From: Bos javanicus
Taxonomy: Eukaryota; Chordata; Mammalia; Artiodactyla; Bovidae
Assembly: GCF_032452875.1 (NCBI RefSeq)
Contig: NC_083871.1
Location: 9,461,692 to 9,525,691 of the forward strand
Length of the DNA stretch: 64,000 nucleotides
Direction: 5' to 3'
Under the pieces are notes generated by a model, which had not been told where the DNA came from, made no database searches, and saw only the letters and a program-made list of their open reading frames with translations. Shown in pieces: positions 10,385-22,900 of the stretch (positions within the stretch are counted from its first letter, which is position 1; each line of letters starts with the position of its first letter). The position numbers were made by a program, and so were the translations under genes.

Positions 10385-12557
10385 TTGAGAAGCAGGGTTA
10401 GCTGTGAATTCCCGGAGCCTACAGTGAAGACATTTAGTGCTGTGGACTCCTCGCAAATTCGTGGTTCTGTCCTTCAGATTCATTCTTGTGGAATCCATCA
10501 AAGACAGATCTTTATGAAGAAAAACTCTTGTATTAGATGCTTTTAATATCTTGATTATTTAAAAAATTAACAATTTTAATGTACTCAAATTAGAGTATAT
10601 TCTGGACAGATAAATTAAGGAATACTTAAGGGGATTTCTGTCATAGGAATTTGAACTTCATATTCCTCAGATAAAGAATTCATGGTGGCAGTCTCTCAAT
10701 ATAAATTCCCTATTCAATTAGATTCCCAATCATAATAATTCCATTCACCTTGCCAGTGTGTGGTTTAGAAAAGGAATATGACTCAATCTCAACCAATGGT
10801 CTAAGGGGAAAGGTCTGCTAAGAGGAGCGGGGGTTTCCAGGAAAGGCTTCTTTGCTCCTAAAAAACTCATGAGGAAGATGTGCGCCCTTTATGTCCTGTG
10901 GACAGGGTTGTGTCCAGATGTCATGCTCAGAGCTGCTGTAACCATCTTGACATTCACCCCGGGGATGAGCACAACCAGAGGCACTGCAGAGCTAGGGGAG
11001 CCATCAGAGTGGAGAAAAGGCTCTGAGAAACCGCGTTCCCAGGAAATAATAAGTTATTTAAACCTCCTTCAATAGCGTTTTCCTAAGAAGCTGTAGTTGA
11101 AATCACCTAAACTGAAAATTTGGGTGACAGAAGCCCTAACTTTATCATTGATAATCCATGCTTACATGCTCATCTCTGAAATCGTTTCAAAACATGTAAT
11201 TTGTTGATACATGGCCAGCCCCTATAAATTTGCCTGGAAGGAAATATGGATCTCAGAGCAAAGAAATAATAATTTTTATAAAAGCTCTTCTTGAAGAATC
11301 TACTCTGCTTGCTTCAGGTGGGTTGGTTAAAGGATAAAATTAACCAGATTAAAGTGGAGGGAAATCAATCAAGTCTACTGAGTGCCCAGCCCCCTAACCA
11401 GGAATTTAGGTAGGTAAATTAATTGTATTATTTTCATGAGGAAGACCATTTGTACTCAATTATCTATTTCTAAAGGAAGTATTTTTAATTCCCAGCCTGA
11501 TAACTCTTACTTAATAACTCTTACTGTTAATACTTAGTGCAGAGAATGTGCTTGATGAATTTGTGTTGACTTTTCTTTGCTAGCCAACATGAAGGCAGCT
11601 AGACAATGCCAAAATCAGCACTAAAACTATTTCTCATGAGTAACAGCAATAATATTCTTTTCCTTTACAGAACCTTTAATCCAAGAATCTTGAGCCTATA
11701 TAAACATTTGTTCAACAATATACTCAGAATCTCAGTATTTGGTTCTTGGGGAAATTCAACTAGTTTGGAGAATATGGAAATAAAAATAGAACCCAGAATC
11801 TTGACTCATAATGGTCTTTGAACACTATTGTTCCCACCTAACCATTCAAGGAAAATAAAAAATTACAGAGGTTTCAGCAGGATAAACAACTAAGCTTTTC
11901 CAACCCCAACTGATGATTCATTATTTCTCTTGCCTTTTAAGATTATATTTAATTTTTTCATTTTAATTACATTTTATTTGAGACACTGGGAGCTCTGAAT
12001 GCCAAAGGATGGGGAAATTGAGCTGATTATGACTATCTCAATATCTTGGATCTACAAAAAAAAAAAATGGCAATATTTGACAAATAAGGTTTCTTTGGAT
12101 ATTTACAGAGCCTCCTGTTGGACTAAAGTACTATCAAAACAACCTTTCTCTTGGTTCTCAAATAATTCTCTGTCTAAATTGAAAGCAGGAAGAAAGTCAC
12201 GGAATCAAATTTTGGAGGACTAAAATGATGACGCATTAAGTTTCCAATATTCTGGGGTTCAGCAGATTATGAAGAGAGCTTTGAACTCCACTATTTGGGA
12301 TTTAGGATAAGTCAGCAGAAGGTAAGTAGGAGTTTAAGAAAATTTATAGTGAAACTAAGATTTCATGACTTTATATTTAATAGACAACAAACTCTCATTG
12401 AACACAAAATAAATAGTCTGATCATGAATTAATCATTTCCAAATAAAACTAGACCCACCAGGGTCTCAAACTGACAACATTTTGATTAATTCATTGTTGG
12501 TTGACTGATGATTATTCTATTTTGATCCACAAAGGGTTTGACCTGAAGTATCTTCTT
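10385..12557. other. Long unassigned stretch, one possible old repeat
   Basis: No gene recognised. 10740-11075 (CAACCAATGGTCTAAGG, CTGCTGTAACCATCTTGACA, GGGGATGAGCACAACCAGAG) has the general look of an old mammalian LTR-like repeat but I cannot name it. 11515-11570 ends in a MIR/L2-like 'GTGCTTGATGAATTTG'. Remainder AT-rich and featureless. Confidence 0.35.
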
Positions 12558-12567
12558 AGAAAGTAAT

Positions 12568-12813
12568 CAGATCAGATCACATCAGTCGCTCAGTCGTGTC
12601 CGACTCTTTGCGACCCCATGAATCACAGCACGCCAGGCTTCCCTGTCCATCACCAACTCCCGGAGTTCACTCAGACTCACGTCCATCGAGTCAGTGATGC
12701 CATCCAGACATCTCATCCTCTGTTGTCCCCTTCTCCTCCTGCCCCCAATCCCTCCCATCATCAGAGTCTTTTCCAATGAGTCAACTCTTCGCATGAGGTG
12801 GCCAAAGTACTGG
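12568..12813 (-). mobile_element. BovB 3' end, 5'-truncated insertion
   Basis: Starts with GATCA-type pentamers at its tail, then TCGCTCAGTCGTGTCCGACT and the BovB 3' region to GGCCAAAGTACTGG. Perfect 10-bp TSD AGAAAGTAAT at 12558-12567 and 12814-12823. Only about 246 bp of BovB was inserted. Confidence 0.93.
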
Positions 12814-12823
12814 AGAAAGTAAT

Positions 12824-13253
12824 AGTACTGCATTAAAAAAGCAATTTTATTTAACTCATTCTGTTTGTGTATCCCTCCATTTAGGTCTATGTTGGCCAGG
12901 GGCGTGATTCTGTCCAGCACACAACTAGTCAGTTCTCAGAAAGCAGCTTGACACTGAAGACCCTACGAAGATATTCCCACATGTCCCAGAAGCTGAGTTT
13001 ACAGGGGGAGAAAAAATGCAGATTTTCCTTTAGTTCACATTTTATGCCTTTCACCAAATTTTATTCTCAATCATCCTTGCCAAGGACCTACACTGCAGCT
13101 GTGATGTCATAATGCAAAATAGACACATTAAAGCTGAAGCTTAACATGGAAACCCAAGTACCACAGGAAACAGATTTAGATTTAAAATGTGTCACCACTT
13201 ACATTTCAGTGGAGTGTCAAATTGTGTGTATTATTGGGTGTATACATTTGTCC
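12824..13253. other. Unassigned intergenic DNA
   Basis: No recognised repeat or gene. Ends in a T17 tract at about 13254-13270. Confidence 0.4.
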
Positions 13254-13286
13254 TTTTTTTTTTTTTTTTAAGATTAGGGTTAGGGA

Positions 13287-15075
13287 ACCACAGCACGCCA
13301 GGCCTCCCTGTCTATCACCAACTCCCAGAGTCCACCCAAACCCATGTCCATTGAGTCGGTGATGCCATCCAAACATCTCATCCTCTGTCATCCCCTACTC
13401 CTCCTGCCCTCAATCTTTCCCAGTATCAGGATCTTTTCAAATGAGTCAGCTCTTCGCATCAGGTGGCCAAAGTATTGGAGTTTCAGCTTCAACATCAGTC
13501 CTTCCAGTGATCACCCAGGACTGATCTCTTTTAGGATGGACTGGTTGGATCTCCTTGCAGTCCAAGGGACTCTCAAAAGTCTTCTCCAACACCACAGTTC
13601 AAAAGCATCAATTCTTTGGCACTCAGCTTTCTTTATAGTCCAACTCTCACATCGATACATGACCACTGGAAAAACCATAGCCTTGACTAGACGGACCTTT
13701 GTTGGCAAAGTAATGCCTCTACTTTTTAATATGCTGTCTAGGTTGGTCATAACTTTCCTTCCAAGGAGTAAGCATCTTTTAATTTCATGGCTGCAGTCAC
13801 CATCTGCAGTGATTTTGGAGCCCAGAAAAATAAAGTCAGCCACTGTTTCCCCATCTATTTCCCATGAAGTGATGAGACCAGATGCCATGATCTTCATGTT
13901 CTCAATGTTGAGCTTTAAGCCAAATTTTCACTCTCCTCTTTCACTTTCATCAAGAGGCTCTTTAGTTTTTCTTCACTTTCTGCCATAAGGGTGGTGTCAT
14001 CTGCATATTTGAGGTTATTGATATTTCTCCCGGCAATCTTGATTCCAGCTTGTGCTTCCTCCAGCCCAGTGTTTCTCATGATGTAATCTGCATATAAGTT
14101 AAATAAACAGGGTGACAATATACAGCCTTGACGTACTCCTTTTCCTATTTGGAACCAGTCTGTTGTTCCATGTCCAGTTCTAACTGTTGCTTCCTGACCT
14201 GCATACAGGCCTCTCAAGAGGCAGGCAGGGTAGTCTGGTATTCCATCTCTTTCAGAATTCTCCACAGTTTATTGTGATCCACACAGTCAAAGGCTTTGGC
14301 ATAGTCAATAAAGCAGAAATAGATGTTTTTCTGGAATTCTCTTGCTTTTTCGATGATCCAGTGGATGTTGGCAATTTGATCTCTGGTTCCTCTACCCTTT
14401 CCAAAACCAGCCTGAACATCTGGAAGTTGATGGTTCACGTACTGCTGAAGTCTGGCTTGGAGAATTTTAAGTATTACTTTACTAGCATGTGAGATGAGTG
14501 CAGTTGTGCAGTAGATTGAGCATTCTTTGGCATTGCCTTTCTTTGGGATTGGAATGAAAACTGACATTTTCCAGTCCTGTGGCCACTGCTGAGTTTTCCA
14601 AATTTGCTGACATATTGAGTGCAGCACTTTCACAGCATCATCTTTCAGGATTTGAAATAGCTCAACTGGAATTCCATCACCTCCACTAGCTTTGTTCATA
14701 GTGAGGTTTCCTAAGGCCCACTTGACTTCACATTCCAGGATGTCTGGCTCTAGGTGAGTGATCACACCATCGTGATTATCTGGGTTGTGAAGATCTTTTT
14801 TTGTACAGTTCTTTTGTGTATTCTTGTCACCTCTTCTTAATATCTTCTGCTTCTGTTAGGTCCATACCATTTCTGTCCTTTATTGAGCCCATCTTTGCAT
14901 GAAATGTTCCCTTGGTATCTCTAGTCTTTCCCATTCTATTGTTTTCCTCTATTTCTTTGCATTGATTGCTGAGGAAGGCTTTCTTATCTCTCCTTGCTAT
15001 TCTTTGGAACTCTGCATTCTTTCCTTTTCTCCTTTGCTTTTTGCTTCCCCTCTTTTCACAGCTATTTGGTTAATT
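13287..15075 (-). mobile_element. BovB LINE, about 1.8 kb, lacking its 3' tip
   Basis: Continuous antisense BovB from the 3' region (ACCACAGCACGCCAGGCC) back through the RT domain to an upstream block (TTTTGCTTCCCCTCTTTTCACAGC). The terminal tail with the CAGTCGTGTCCGACT block, present in other copies, is missing here. The left edge instead abuts a T tract and AGATTAGGGTTAGGG. The left loss suggests a deletion after insertion. Confidence 0.9.
13511..14765 (-). pseudogene. Broken BovB reverse transcriptase ORF
   Basis: Three overlapping or adjacent minus-strand frames (14765-14214, 14265-13915, 13897-13511) encode successive parts of an RTE-type reverse transcriptase and its C-terminal region. 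Visible motifs include the fingers block ending FIPIPKKGNAKECS, palm motif A in FIDYAKAFDCVDH, and motif C YADD (codons at about 13996-14007). The frame shifts around 14214-14265 and a stop near 13900 break the protein, so it cannot be functional. In the intact family this enzyme, with an apurinic-like endonuclease, performs target-primed reverse transcription in the nucleus. The endonuclease part is absent here. Confidence 0.85.
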
Positions 15076-15270
15076 CATCAATCACAGAATATGGTCAATT
15101 CATCATAAATATAACATGCTCCTTTGAAAAGATTGTGAATTATACAGTTGTTCAATATGGTATTCCAAAATTTTTAATTACAAAATGGTGGTTGATAGTG
15201 TCAATCAATCTACATATTTGCTGTGTTCTTGTGTAGCTTATTGGTTCTCAAACCGTGATACAGGTGGGCC

Positions 15271-15614
15271 ATCAGATCAGATCAGATCAGTCGCTCAGTC
15301 GTGTCCGACTCTTTGCAACCCCATGAATCGCAGCACGCCAGGCCTCCCTGTCCATCACCAACTCCCAGAGTTCACTCAGACTCACGTCCATCGAGTCAGT
15401 GATGCCATCCAGCCATCTCATCCTCTGTCATCCCCTTCTCCTCCTGCCCACAATCCCTCCCAGCATCAGAGTCTTTTCCAGTGAGTCAACTCTTCACATG
15501 AGGTGGCCAAAGTACTGGAGTTTCAGCTTTAGCATCATTCCTTCCAAAGAAATCCCCGGGCTGATCTCCTTCAGAATGGACTGGTTGGATCTCCTTGCAG
15601 TCTAAGGGACTCTC
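15271..15614 (-). mobile_element. BovB 3' end fragment
   Basis: Tail of ATCAGATCAG pentamers followed by GTCGCTCAGTCGTGTCCGAC and about 300 bp of BovB 3' region, ending GGGACTCTCAA. No certain TSD seen. Confidence 0.92.
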
Positions 15615-15995
15615 AATTATCCATTTAATAACTACAACTAATCTTTAAGGTACTAATACTTACCAAACTTTAATGTAGGATCAAAAATGAATATATACCA
15701 CTACCTGGGAGAATTATGAAAATACTACTCCTTTTATGTTTTTTATATGCATAAGGCTAGATTTCATTCATATGTAATAAATTAAATGACACACTGTAGC
15801 GGATAGAATGGAAGAGTATATGTGAGAACATAGTTATCCTTTATTAAATTATATTTATAATAAACAGATTATTTTTAAAATGTAAAAAAAATCAAGATAT
15901 AAACAACTGAACTGGACCAAGTATACATGATAAAATTATCAAAATTTTAAGAAATTCTTATAAGCTATCCCATTTAAGGGGGGTTGTGGATAATA
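15615..15995. other. Unassigned AT-rich DNA
   Basis: No recognised element. Confidence 0.4.
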
Positions 15996-16014
15996 AGAAA
16001 TATTCACACTCTAC

Positions 16015-16700
16015 TTAGCTGTTTGAAATGGTTGAGCCAACTTTACTACTGTTCCATGCAGGAAATCCAAATACCAACAAGCCAGGTTCTCTGTAAGTCT
16101 CTTCATTATTATGCTCTCTACTAAAACAAAGTACTTTATCTGGCATCAAAATTTTATTAATACTCTGTTCACACTGCTCTTGCAACAAACACTCCTTTGT
16201 GCATGAGTTTTCCACATGGGGTGCAACATATACCATTAGAGGATGAATATATTGATGCAAGTAAAAAAAAAAAAAAAGGCAAATTAATTCCAGAACCTAG
16301 TTACAAATAAAAGATACCATTTCCTTATTTTTGAAATGCAACTTGTATAAAATGTCACACTGGCTTTATTTGTGGAGGAAAAGCATGCTGCAAGTTCATA
16401 ACTGACAATTTTTCTAACTTGACATTTTGTTCATTGCAAAAATGCTGAACAGAATTGTGGGCAACTTCTTTCCACTGCTTCTGGCTAGTCCAGTCAGTAC
16501 ATCTTAATGTTACCATTGAAGATGAATGAACCACCCAAGGTTTTAGCAACTTGATTCCAAAAATCTCTGTAATGTTTTGGTAAAAACGCAAAGAGCCAAA
16601 GTTTGAAATTTCCTGGATCAGAAAGAATACGCTTTCCCAGGAGGACTTGAAGTACTTCCTTTTTCTGATTGAGTTGTTATTCTACAAACCCTCCTTGAAA
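16015..16700 (-). pseudogene. Unidentified gene-like remnant (possible processed pseudogene)
   Basis: On the minus strand an open run of about 108 codons (roughly 16678-16352, no usable start except an internal Met at 16591) has varied, protein-like composition (for example FGSLRFYQNITEIFGIKLL and SQKQWKEVAHNSVQHFCNEQ). In the same frame upstream, beyond stops, further protein-like sequence can be read to about 16840. Downstream, past a T15 tract (A15 on plus at 16262-16277), a second 81-codon frame spans 16260-16015. I do not recognise the parent protein. It could be a decayed retrocopy, part of an unknown old element, or chance. Its codon mix is unlike the LINE frames around it. Confidence 0.3.
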
Positions 16701-17486
16701 ATCTTGGTACCCCTGCCAGAAATTGGAGAATAAAAGGAAGACACGGTAAACCCTTCTTAATTGTTATCCATAAAAATTGTCATAGGTACATATTTCACTG
16801 AGTAATTATTTGCTGGAACATCTGATCCAATAGAAGAGACATTTTTACACATAAGATGATTTCACTCTCAATCAGCACATCTAAGCCAGTCTACTTCCAC
16901 AGTTCAGACTGAAGCTGAAGTAAAACTTTTTCCAAGTAACTGGATAAAATGCAAAAATTAAAGCAAGTATAATGGTTATGCAGGGCACAAGCTGAATGAA
17001 TTCAAGATTTGTGTGTGTTTATTTTTATTGAATTGGTGGGTAACAGTTTATGAGGTTAGACTTAGCTCTGGATATTTCCATGGATGCTGACAGAAACAGC
17101 ATACTGCCCCTAAAATTCTGATACGACATTCATTCTTTGAAAACAGCACACACTTTTTCCATCACCTTGCAGCCCAGCACCCGATGTATATAGGGCAATT
17201 CACAGATAATAAATGGAGGAATAAAAAAGGAATAAATAGTGTTGACTTTTTGGTAAATGAAGTCTTTCTTCTCTTGGAAGACATAACTGTTCATTTTCAT
17301 ACAGAGTGCTCAGAAAGAAAAATAGAAATTAATGGAAAAGATTAGTTCTTTAACCCCATTTTAAAAAAAGCCTAGACTCCTCCTGGAATATAAAAACTAA
17401 ACTCCTCTCTGGAATTTAAAAATTGGTTTTGAAATACCTTTGTCCCCAGCATTTTGGAATTAAAGCAGTATTACACTGCATCCTGG
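16701..17486. other. Unassigned intergenic DNA
   Basis: No confident repeat or gene beyond the possible upstream extension of the remnant at 16015-16700. Confidence 0.4.
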
Positions 17487-17690
17487 TCTTCCCTGGTGGC
17501 TCAGCAGTAAAGAATCTGCCTGCCAATGCAGGAGACAGGGGTTCAGTCCCTGGGTAGGGAAGATTCCCTGGAGAAGGAAATGGCAACCCACTCCAGTATT
17601 CTTGCCTGGAGAATCCATGGACAGAGAATCTACTGTCCATGGGGTGGCGAGAGTCTGACACAACTTAGCAACTAAACCACCACCACCATA
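17487..17690 (+). mobile_element. Bov-tA SINE
   Basis: Starts at about CTTCCCTGGTGGCTCAGCAG, with GTTCAGTCCCTGGGTAGGG, GGCAACCCACTCCAGTATTC, and a 3' end ACTTAGCAACTAAACC with a short (CCA)n tail. Confidence 0.93.
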
Positions 17691-17789
17691 CTCATATGAG
17701 GGATCCGGGATGTTTTTTCCTCTCTACTGATGTTAATTGCCACCTACCTAGTAAAATTCTAAACCCATAACCTTTTATTCCTAACATGT

Positions 17790-17990
17790 ATCATTCCTTC
17801 TATAGGAATTATCCTGAGGAAATAATGTCTATAAATTCTGGCTATAATAGTGTTATTTATAATAGCCCCAAATTTAAGGCATAATAAATATCCATAAATG
17901 TGATATGGAAGATAATCAAAGATTTACAGAAGTCAGATAAATGCTCAATGAAGAAACCCTCTGAAACCCAATAGGAGACCTTTGTGGTGT
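17790..17990 (+). mobile_element. Old L1M/L1ME ORF2 3' part
   Basis: Resembles the L1 terminal region with 'TTATTTATAATAGCCCCAAA' and a following 'tccataaatg' segment. Diverged. Confidence 0.45.
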
Positions 17991-18225
17991 TTTAACTTAA
18001 CATCATCCCACCCAACCCCCTCTAGTATAATGACAGTCTTAAGGGCAACAGCCTACATCTCTGGTATGGATTCCTGGTGCTGGTGAAAACAAAGAGGACT
18101 TTATTCCCAAAGAATCTATTCCTTTTTATGCAAATAGATTCAGTTTTCCAATTAAAAGACATTGGCAGAAGGAATTTTTAAAAAAATGATTCAACTATAC
18201 AACTATACTATAGTGTCTATAAGGG
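17991..18225. other. Unassigned intergenic DNA
   Basis: No recognised element. Confidence 0.4.
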
Positions 18226-18960
18226 ACTCACTCACTTCAGATTCAAAGGCACAAACAGGTTGAAAGTAAAAGCATGGAAAAAATATAGTCCATGCAAATA
18301 GTAACCAAATGAGAGCTGGAGTACTATATAAGTATTAGGTAAAATAGATTTTAGGTCAAAATTATTATAAGAAACAAAGAAGGACGTTGTGTGTTGGCAA
18401 AAGGGTCAATGCACCAAGAAGACATAAACATTGTAAACATGTGCACACCTGAAAACAGAGCCCCAAGATGAAGCAGAACTTGACAGGCTTGAAGGGAGAA
18501 ATAAGAAGTTCCATAAATAGCTGGAGACCATTATACCCTACTTTGAGTAATGGATTAAACTGTTAGACAGCAGATCAGTAAGAAGAGAGAGGACTGGAGT
18601 GATGCTGCAAACTAGACCTGAGACACATGCACAGAACATTCCGCCCAACAACGATAGAACACATACTATTGTCAAATGCACTGGGAATATTTTCCAGGGT
18701 AGACCATGTATTAGGCCACAACATGGGTCTCAGCACATTTTAAACGAATGAAATTATACGATTCTTCAGACCGCATGGAATGAAACTACAAATCAATAAC
18801 AGAAGAAAAACTGTAACTCACAATTATGTGGAAATTAAACAACACATTCTTGAATCACCAATGGGTCAAAGAAGAAATTATATGAGAAATAAAATACTAA
18901 TTGAATGAAAATGAATCCAAGGACTCTGAAGGATGAAATGGAATCACTAAAACTAATGTA
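18226..18960 (+). mobile_element. L1M ORF2 endonuclease-region fragment
   Basis: Ordered L1M ORF2 blocks: GTAACCAAATGAGAGCTGGA, AAAGGGTCAATGCACCAAGA, ATTTTCCAGGGTAGACCATG, TTAGGCCACAACATGGGTCT, ATTATGTGGAAATTAAACAA and CCAATGGGTCAAAGAAGAAA. Frame-broken by many indels, inert. Confidence 0.85.
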
Positions 18961-18989
18961 AAAATATACATATTCACATGGGAAGATGA

Positions 18990-19240
18990 TCACATTACAG
19001 CAATTTTAAAAAAGAAAAAGGTCAGCTGAAAAAATGTAGATGGGCATAGAAGGATCCCATTAAAATACCTCATACATGCATACTCACACAGCAGAAAAGT
19101 ATCTGAACAGATCATGGAAAATGTCCACTATAAAGATCTTTAGTTGATCACTTTTGATATTATGTTTATCTTTCTATTTCTCTGTATTTTCTAATAATAT
19201 GTATTGAGTTATTTTAAATTAAAATTTAATGACAAGTAAA
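18990..19240 (+). mobile_element. Possible L1ME 3' end
   Basis: The TTTCTATTTCTCTGTATTTTC segment (19175 onward, given here in part) resembles L1ME 3' ends. It may be the continuation of 17790-17990, split by the L1 fragment between them. Inference only. Confidence 0.3.
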
Positions 19241-21036
19241 ATTAAATGAAAAATAAATGCTAATATGAGGAAATAATTGCACATGTGGTTTTTGGATAGA
19301 ATTATTTCTTTAGTTACTATCCTTTAAAACATAAATTCACTGAAACAAGCAAATGAAGAAAAGGAAGTAGAGATGATCTAAAACCAGCAAAATATTCACA
19401 GGCATAAAATTATTACATGATGCAGACTTTTGAAGAATTTTATAATCTGAATATTTAGCTACTGCCTTGATCTCTCTTTGATATGATTTACAGTTGGGTA
19501 ACTCTGGTTTCAAGGAGAAAGTAAACATACCCTTGCATTAAGAAGCACTATTTCAGGTGAGTCATTATTTCACAGCTACCAGTACTAGAAGCAGGCATTT
19601 CAAGATGATTGATCCTCTGAGGAAAAGAAAGGAATTTCCCCTTTTTGACAACCTGGGGCTCTTTAGGACTCTCAGCAGTGCTTGCCTTGTTTCGCATTGT
19701 TGGAAATCCCACTTGGCATTAGATTAGATTCAAAGATAAAAATGTTATGGGAATAAAACATTCAAATACCTTTTCTTCCTCTGGAGCCTTATCTTTATTC
19801 TAATATGAGAAAACTTTTATCATCTCCAAGTCATGTGTAAATTTGTTAAGGAAAAACTCAAGACATAAAATGTAAATCAAATCATAAAATATGGACATAA
19901 CTGGCAACAGAAAAGCAAGAAGAGGCTCCTTTTGTCTCTGTTTCTGACAAACACGGATTATCTTTATGAAAGAATTAAGCTTGAGGACTACTCTGCCCCG
20001 TCACAGAACAAGCAGGGAAACTGACAGTGCTTTTTTCTACTATTTTCCTGTAATATCAAATGTTATTCAGTGGGAAAATTTGTTAAGATTCCAAATTTTA
20101 AAAGGCACAAGGATAAATAAAGATTAATTTATGTTTGCAAAACATTCAAAATTTCTCAGAAGAAATCCAGCTCCACATGACCCCTGACATGACTTAGCCT
20201 CGCATCCTGTTTCTCACTAGCTTTGTTCTCAGAGAAAAGGACCTCGTCTTTTTCCCTGAGCCATGATGCTACCTTTTCTAGTTTGAGCTAAGTGATGGAC
20301 CTTCCCCATTATTGTATGTGAAGTATGCCGTCCTCTCCAGCCACAAGCAGGAACTTCTTAATGTGTGTTAACTGTATTTTATACTTATTTTAAGACCAAC
20401 AGTAAAATGAAATTGCATAAATGAAGGAGGGGGAAAATGACAATTTATAATGTCTCAGAGCTACTTAGAGAGAAATTACAGATTTCCTCCTAGATATGGG
20501 TCCCTGAAAATCAAGACCAAAATGATCTGGCTTTCTCTGTCCAGAGGATATCTATGACTTAAACTGATGGAAAAGGAACTTCTGAACTGAAATTTTTTGC
20601 TTGTTTTTCGCCATTCTCATTAGATTATATATACTTTCATAGGCAGAAACCTTTCCTCAAACATATTCCAGTGCCCTATGTGTATTAGACTCAATGAATT
20701 TTGTGAATTCATGTTTCTAATGATTCCTTGCAGAGTTTGGAATCCAAATAGGCACTGGGAGGAAGATCCAGCCATGAGACCAGCACAGGCTCCTCTCTAA
20801 TTGCCAGTGTAATGCCAGCTGAATGAGTGCAATCCCAGCTGAAGAGGTCAGTAGCAAAATCAGATCTGGGCTGAAGCTGGTGTTTTATCCCCCTACAGAC
20901 CCACAGCTCTTTAATACTCAATCCACTAGCGTTTGCTTATTTCAGTTTCTACCACTACCAAAACAAGACAGTTTTGATTGATTTCTATTCTCTTTCTTAG
21001 AAATCATAAGTGATATTAATTTATTTTTTGTCCTTC
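19241..21036. other. Long unassigned stretch
   Basis: About 1.8 kb of AT-rich DNA with no confident repeat, no coding signature on either strand and no CpG cluster. Short frames at 19337-19528 and 20709-20921 (minus) look like chance. Confidence 0.4.
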
Positions 21037-22711
21037 ATTTTTTAAATTTAAAAACATTTTTTAATTGAAGGATAATTGCTTTACAGAATTTTGTTGCTTT
21101 CTGTCATACATCACCAAGAATCAGCCATAGGTATACGCGTGTCCCCTGCCTCCCAGACCTCCCTCTCAGCTCCCTCCCCACCCGCCACCCTTCACCCTGT
21201 CGCAGAGCCCCTGTTTGAGTTCCCTGAGTCATACAGCAAATTCCCATTGGCTATCTGTCTTACACATGGTATTGCAAATTTCTGTGTTACTCTCTCCGTA
21301 CATCTCCCCTCCCCCCTCCTCTCCTCCCCCCTTGTCCAGAGGTCTGTTCTGTATGTCTGTTTCTCCATTGCTGCCCTGAAAATAAATTCATCAGTGCCAT
21401 CTCTTCAGATTCCATAAATATGTGTCAGTATATGATATTTATATTTTTCTCTCTGACTTAACTTCACTCTGTATAATGGACCCTAGTTTCATCCAACTCA
21501 TTAGAACAGAATGAAATGCATTCCTTTTTATGGCTGAGTAGTATTCCATTGTACATATGTACCACAGCTTCTTTATCCATTCATCTGTCGATGGACATCT
21601 AGGTTGCTTCCACGTTCTAGCTATTAAAAATACAGCTGCCGTGAACATTGGGGGTACATGTGTCTTTTTCAGTTTTGATTTCCTTGGGGCATATGCCTAG
21701 AAGTGGGATTTCTGGGTCATATGGTGGTTTTATTCCTAGCTTTTTAAGGAGTCTCCATACCATCTTCCATGGTAGCTGGATCAGTTTACATTCCCACCAG
21801 CAATGCAAGAGTGTTCCCTTTTCTCCACACCCTCTCCAGCATTTATTGTTTGTAGACTTTTTGATGATGGCCCTTCTGACTGGTGTGAGGTGGTATCTCA
21901 TTGTAGTTTTGATTTGCATTTCTCTAATAATGAGTGATGTTGACCATCTTTTCATGTACTTGTTAGCCATCTGTACGTCTTCTTTGGAGAAATGTCTCTT
22001 CAGGTCCCTTTCCCACTTTTTGACTGGGTTGTTTGCTTTTTTGATATTGAGTTGTCTAAGCTCCTTGTACATTTTGAAAATTAATTCGTTATCAGTTGTT
22101 TCCCTTGCTATTATTTTCTCCCATTCTGAGGGTTGTCTTTTCACCTTGTTAGTAGTTTCCTTTGCTGTGCAAAAGCTTTTAAGTTTAATTAGGTCCCACT
22201 TGTTTATTTTGTTTTTATTTCCATTACTCTAGGAGGTGGGTCATAGAATATCTTGCTTAGATTTATGTCATCGAGTGTTCTGCCCATGCTCTCCTCTAAG
22301 AGTTTAATAGTTTTGCATTTACATTAGTGGTCTTACATTTAGGCCTTTAATCCATTTTGAGTTTATCTTTGTGTATGGCATTAGGTAGTGATCTAATTAC
22401 ATTCTTTTGCACATAGCTGTAGTTTTCCCAACACCACTTATTGAAGAGGCTGTCTTTGCCCCATTGTACATTCTTGCCTCCTTTGTCAAAAATAAGGCAT
22501 AGATGCATGGGTTTATCTCTGGGTTCTCTACCTTGTTTCATTGGTCTATATTTCTGTTTTTGTGCCAGTACCATAATGTCTTGATGACTGTAGCTTTGTA
22601 GTATAGTCTTTCTCAAGACTGCTTTGGCTATTTGGGGTCTTTTGTGTTTCCATATGAATTGTGATTTTTTTTTTGTTCTAATTCTGTGAAAAAAGCCATT
22701 GGTATTTGATA

Positions 22712-22900
22712 GTTCAGTTCAGTTCAGTCGCTCAGTCGTGTCTGACTCTTTGCAACCCCATGAACCACAGCATGCCAGGCCTCCCTGTCCATCACCAACT
22801 CCCAGAGTCCACCCAAACCCATGTCCATTGTGTTGGCAATGCCATGCAACCATCTAATCCTCCATCGTCCCCTACTCCTCCTGCCCTCAGTCTTTCCCAT
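22712..22900 (-). mobile_element. BovB 3' fragment inserted in L1 ORF2
   Basis: GTTCA-type tail (TTCAGTTCAGTTCAG) then TCGCTCAGTCGTGTCTGACT and about 150 bp of BovB, ending CTCAGTCTTTCCC. Flanks ATTTGATAG (22703-22711) and ATATGGATAG (22901-22910) look like a degraded TSD of the L1 target. Confidence 0.88.

Noticed and set aside
13274..13287. Possible interstitial telomere repeat (TTAGGGTTAGGG)
   Set aside because: Only two units are present, which is within chance for such a sequence, and no longer array follows. Kept only as part of the BovB junction observation.
13344..13988. 214-codon plus-strand ORF, the longest in the window
   Set aside because: It is antisense to BovB; the minus-strand frames encode the RT and C-terminal region.
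21648..22232. 194-codon plus-strand ORF with hydrophobic segments
   Set aside because: It is the antisense reading of L1 ORF2 3' coding sequence, whose minus-strand frame has recognisable L1 motifs.
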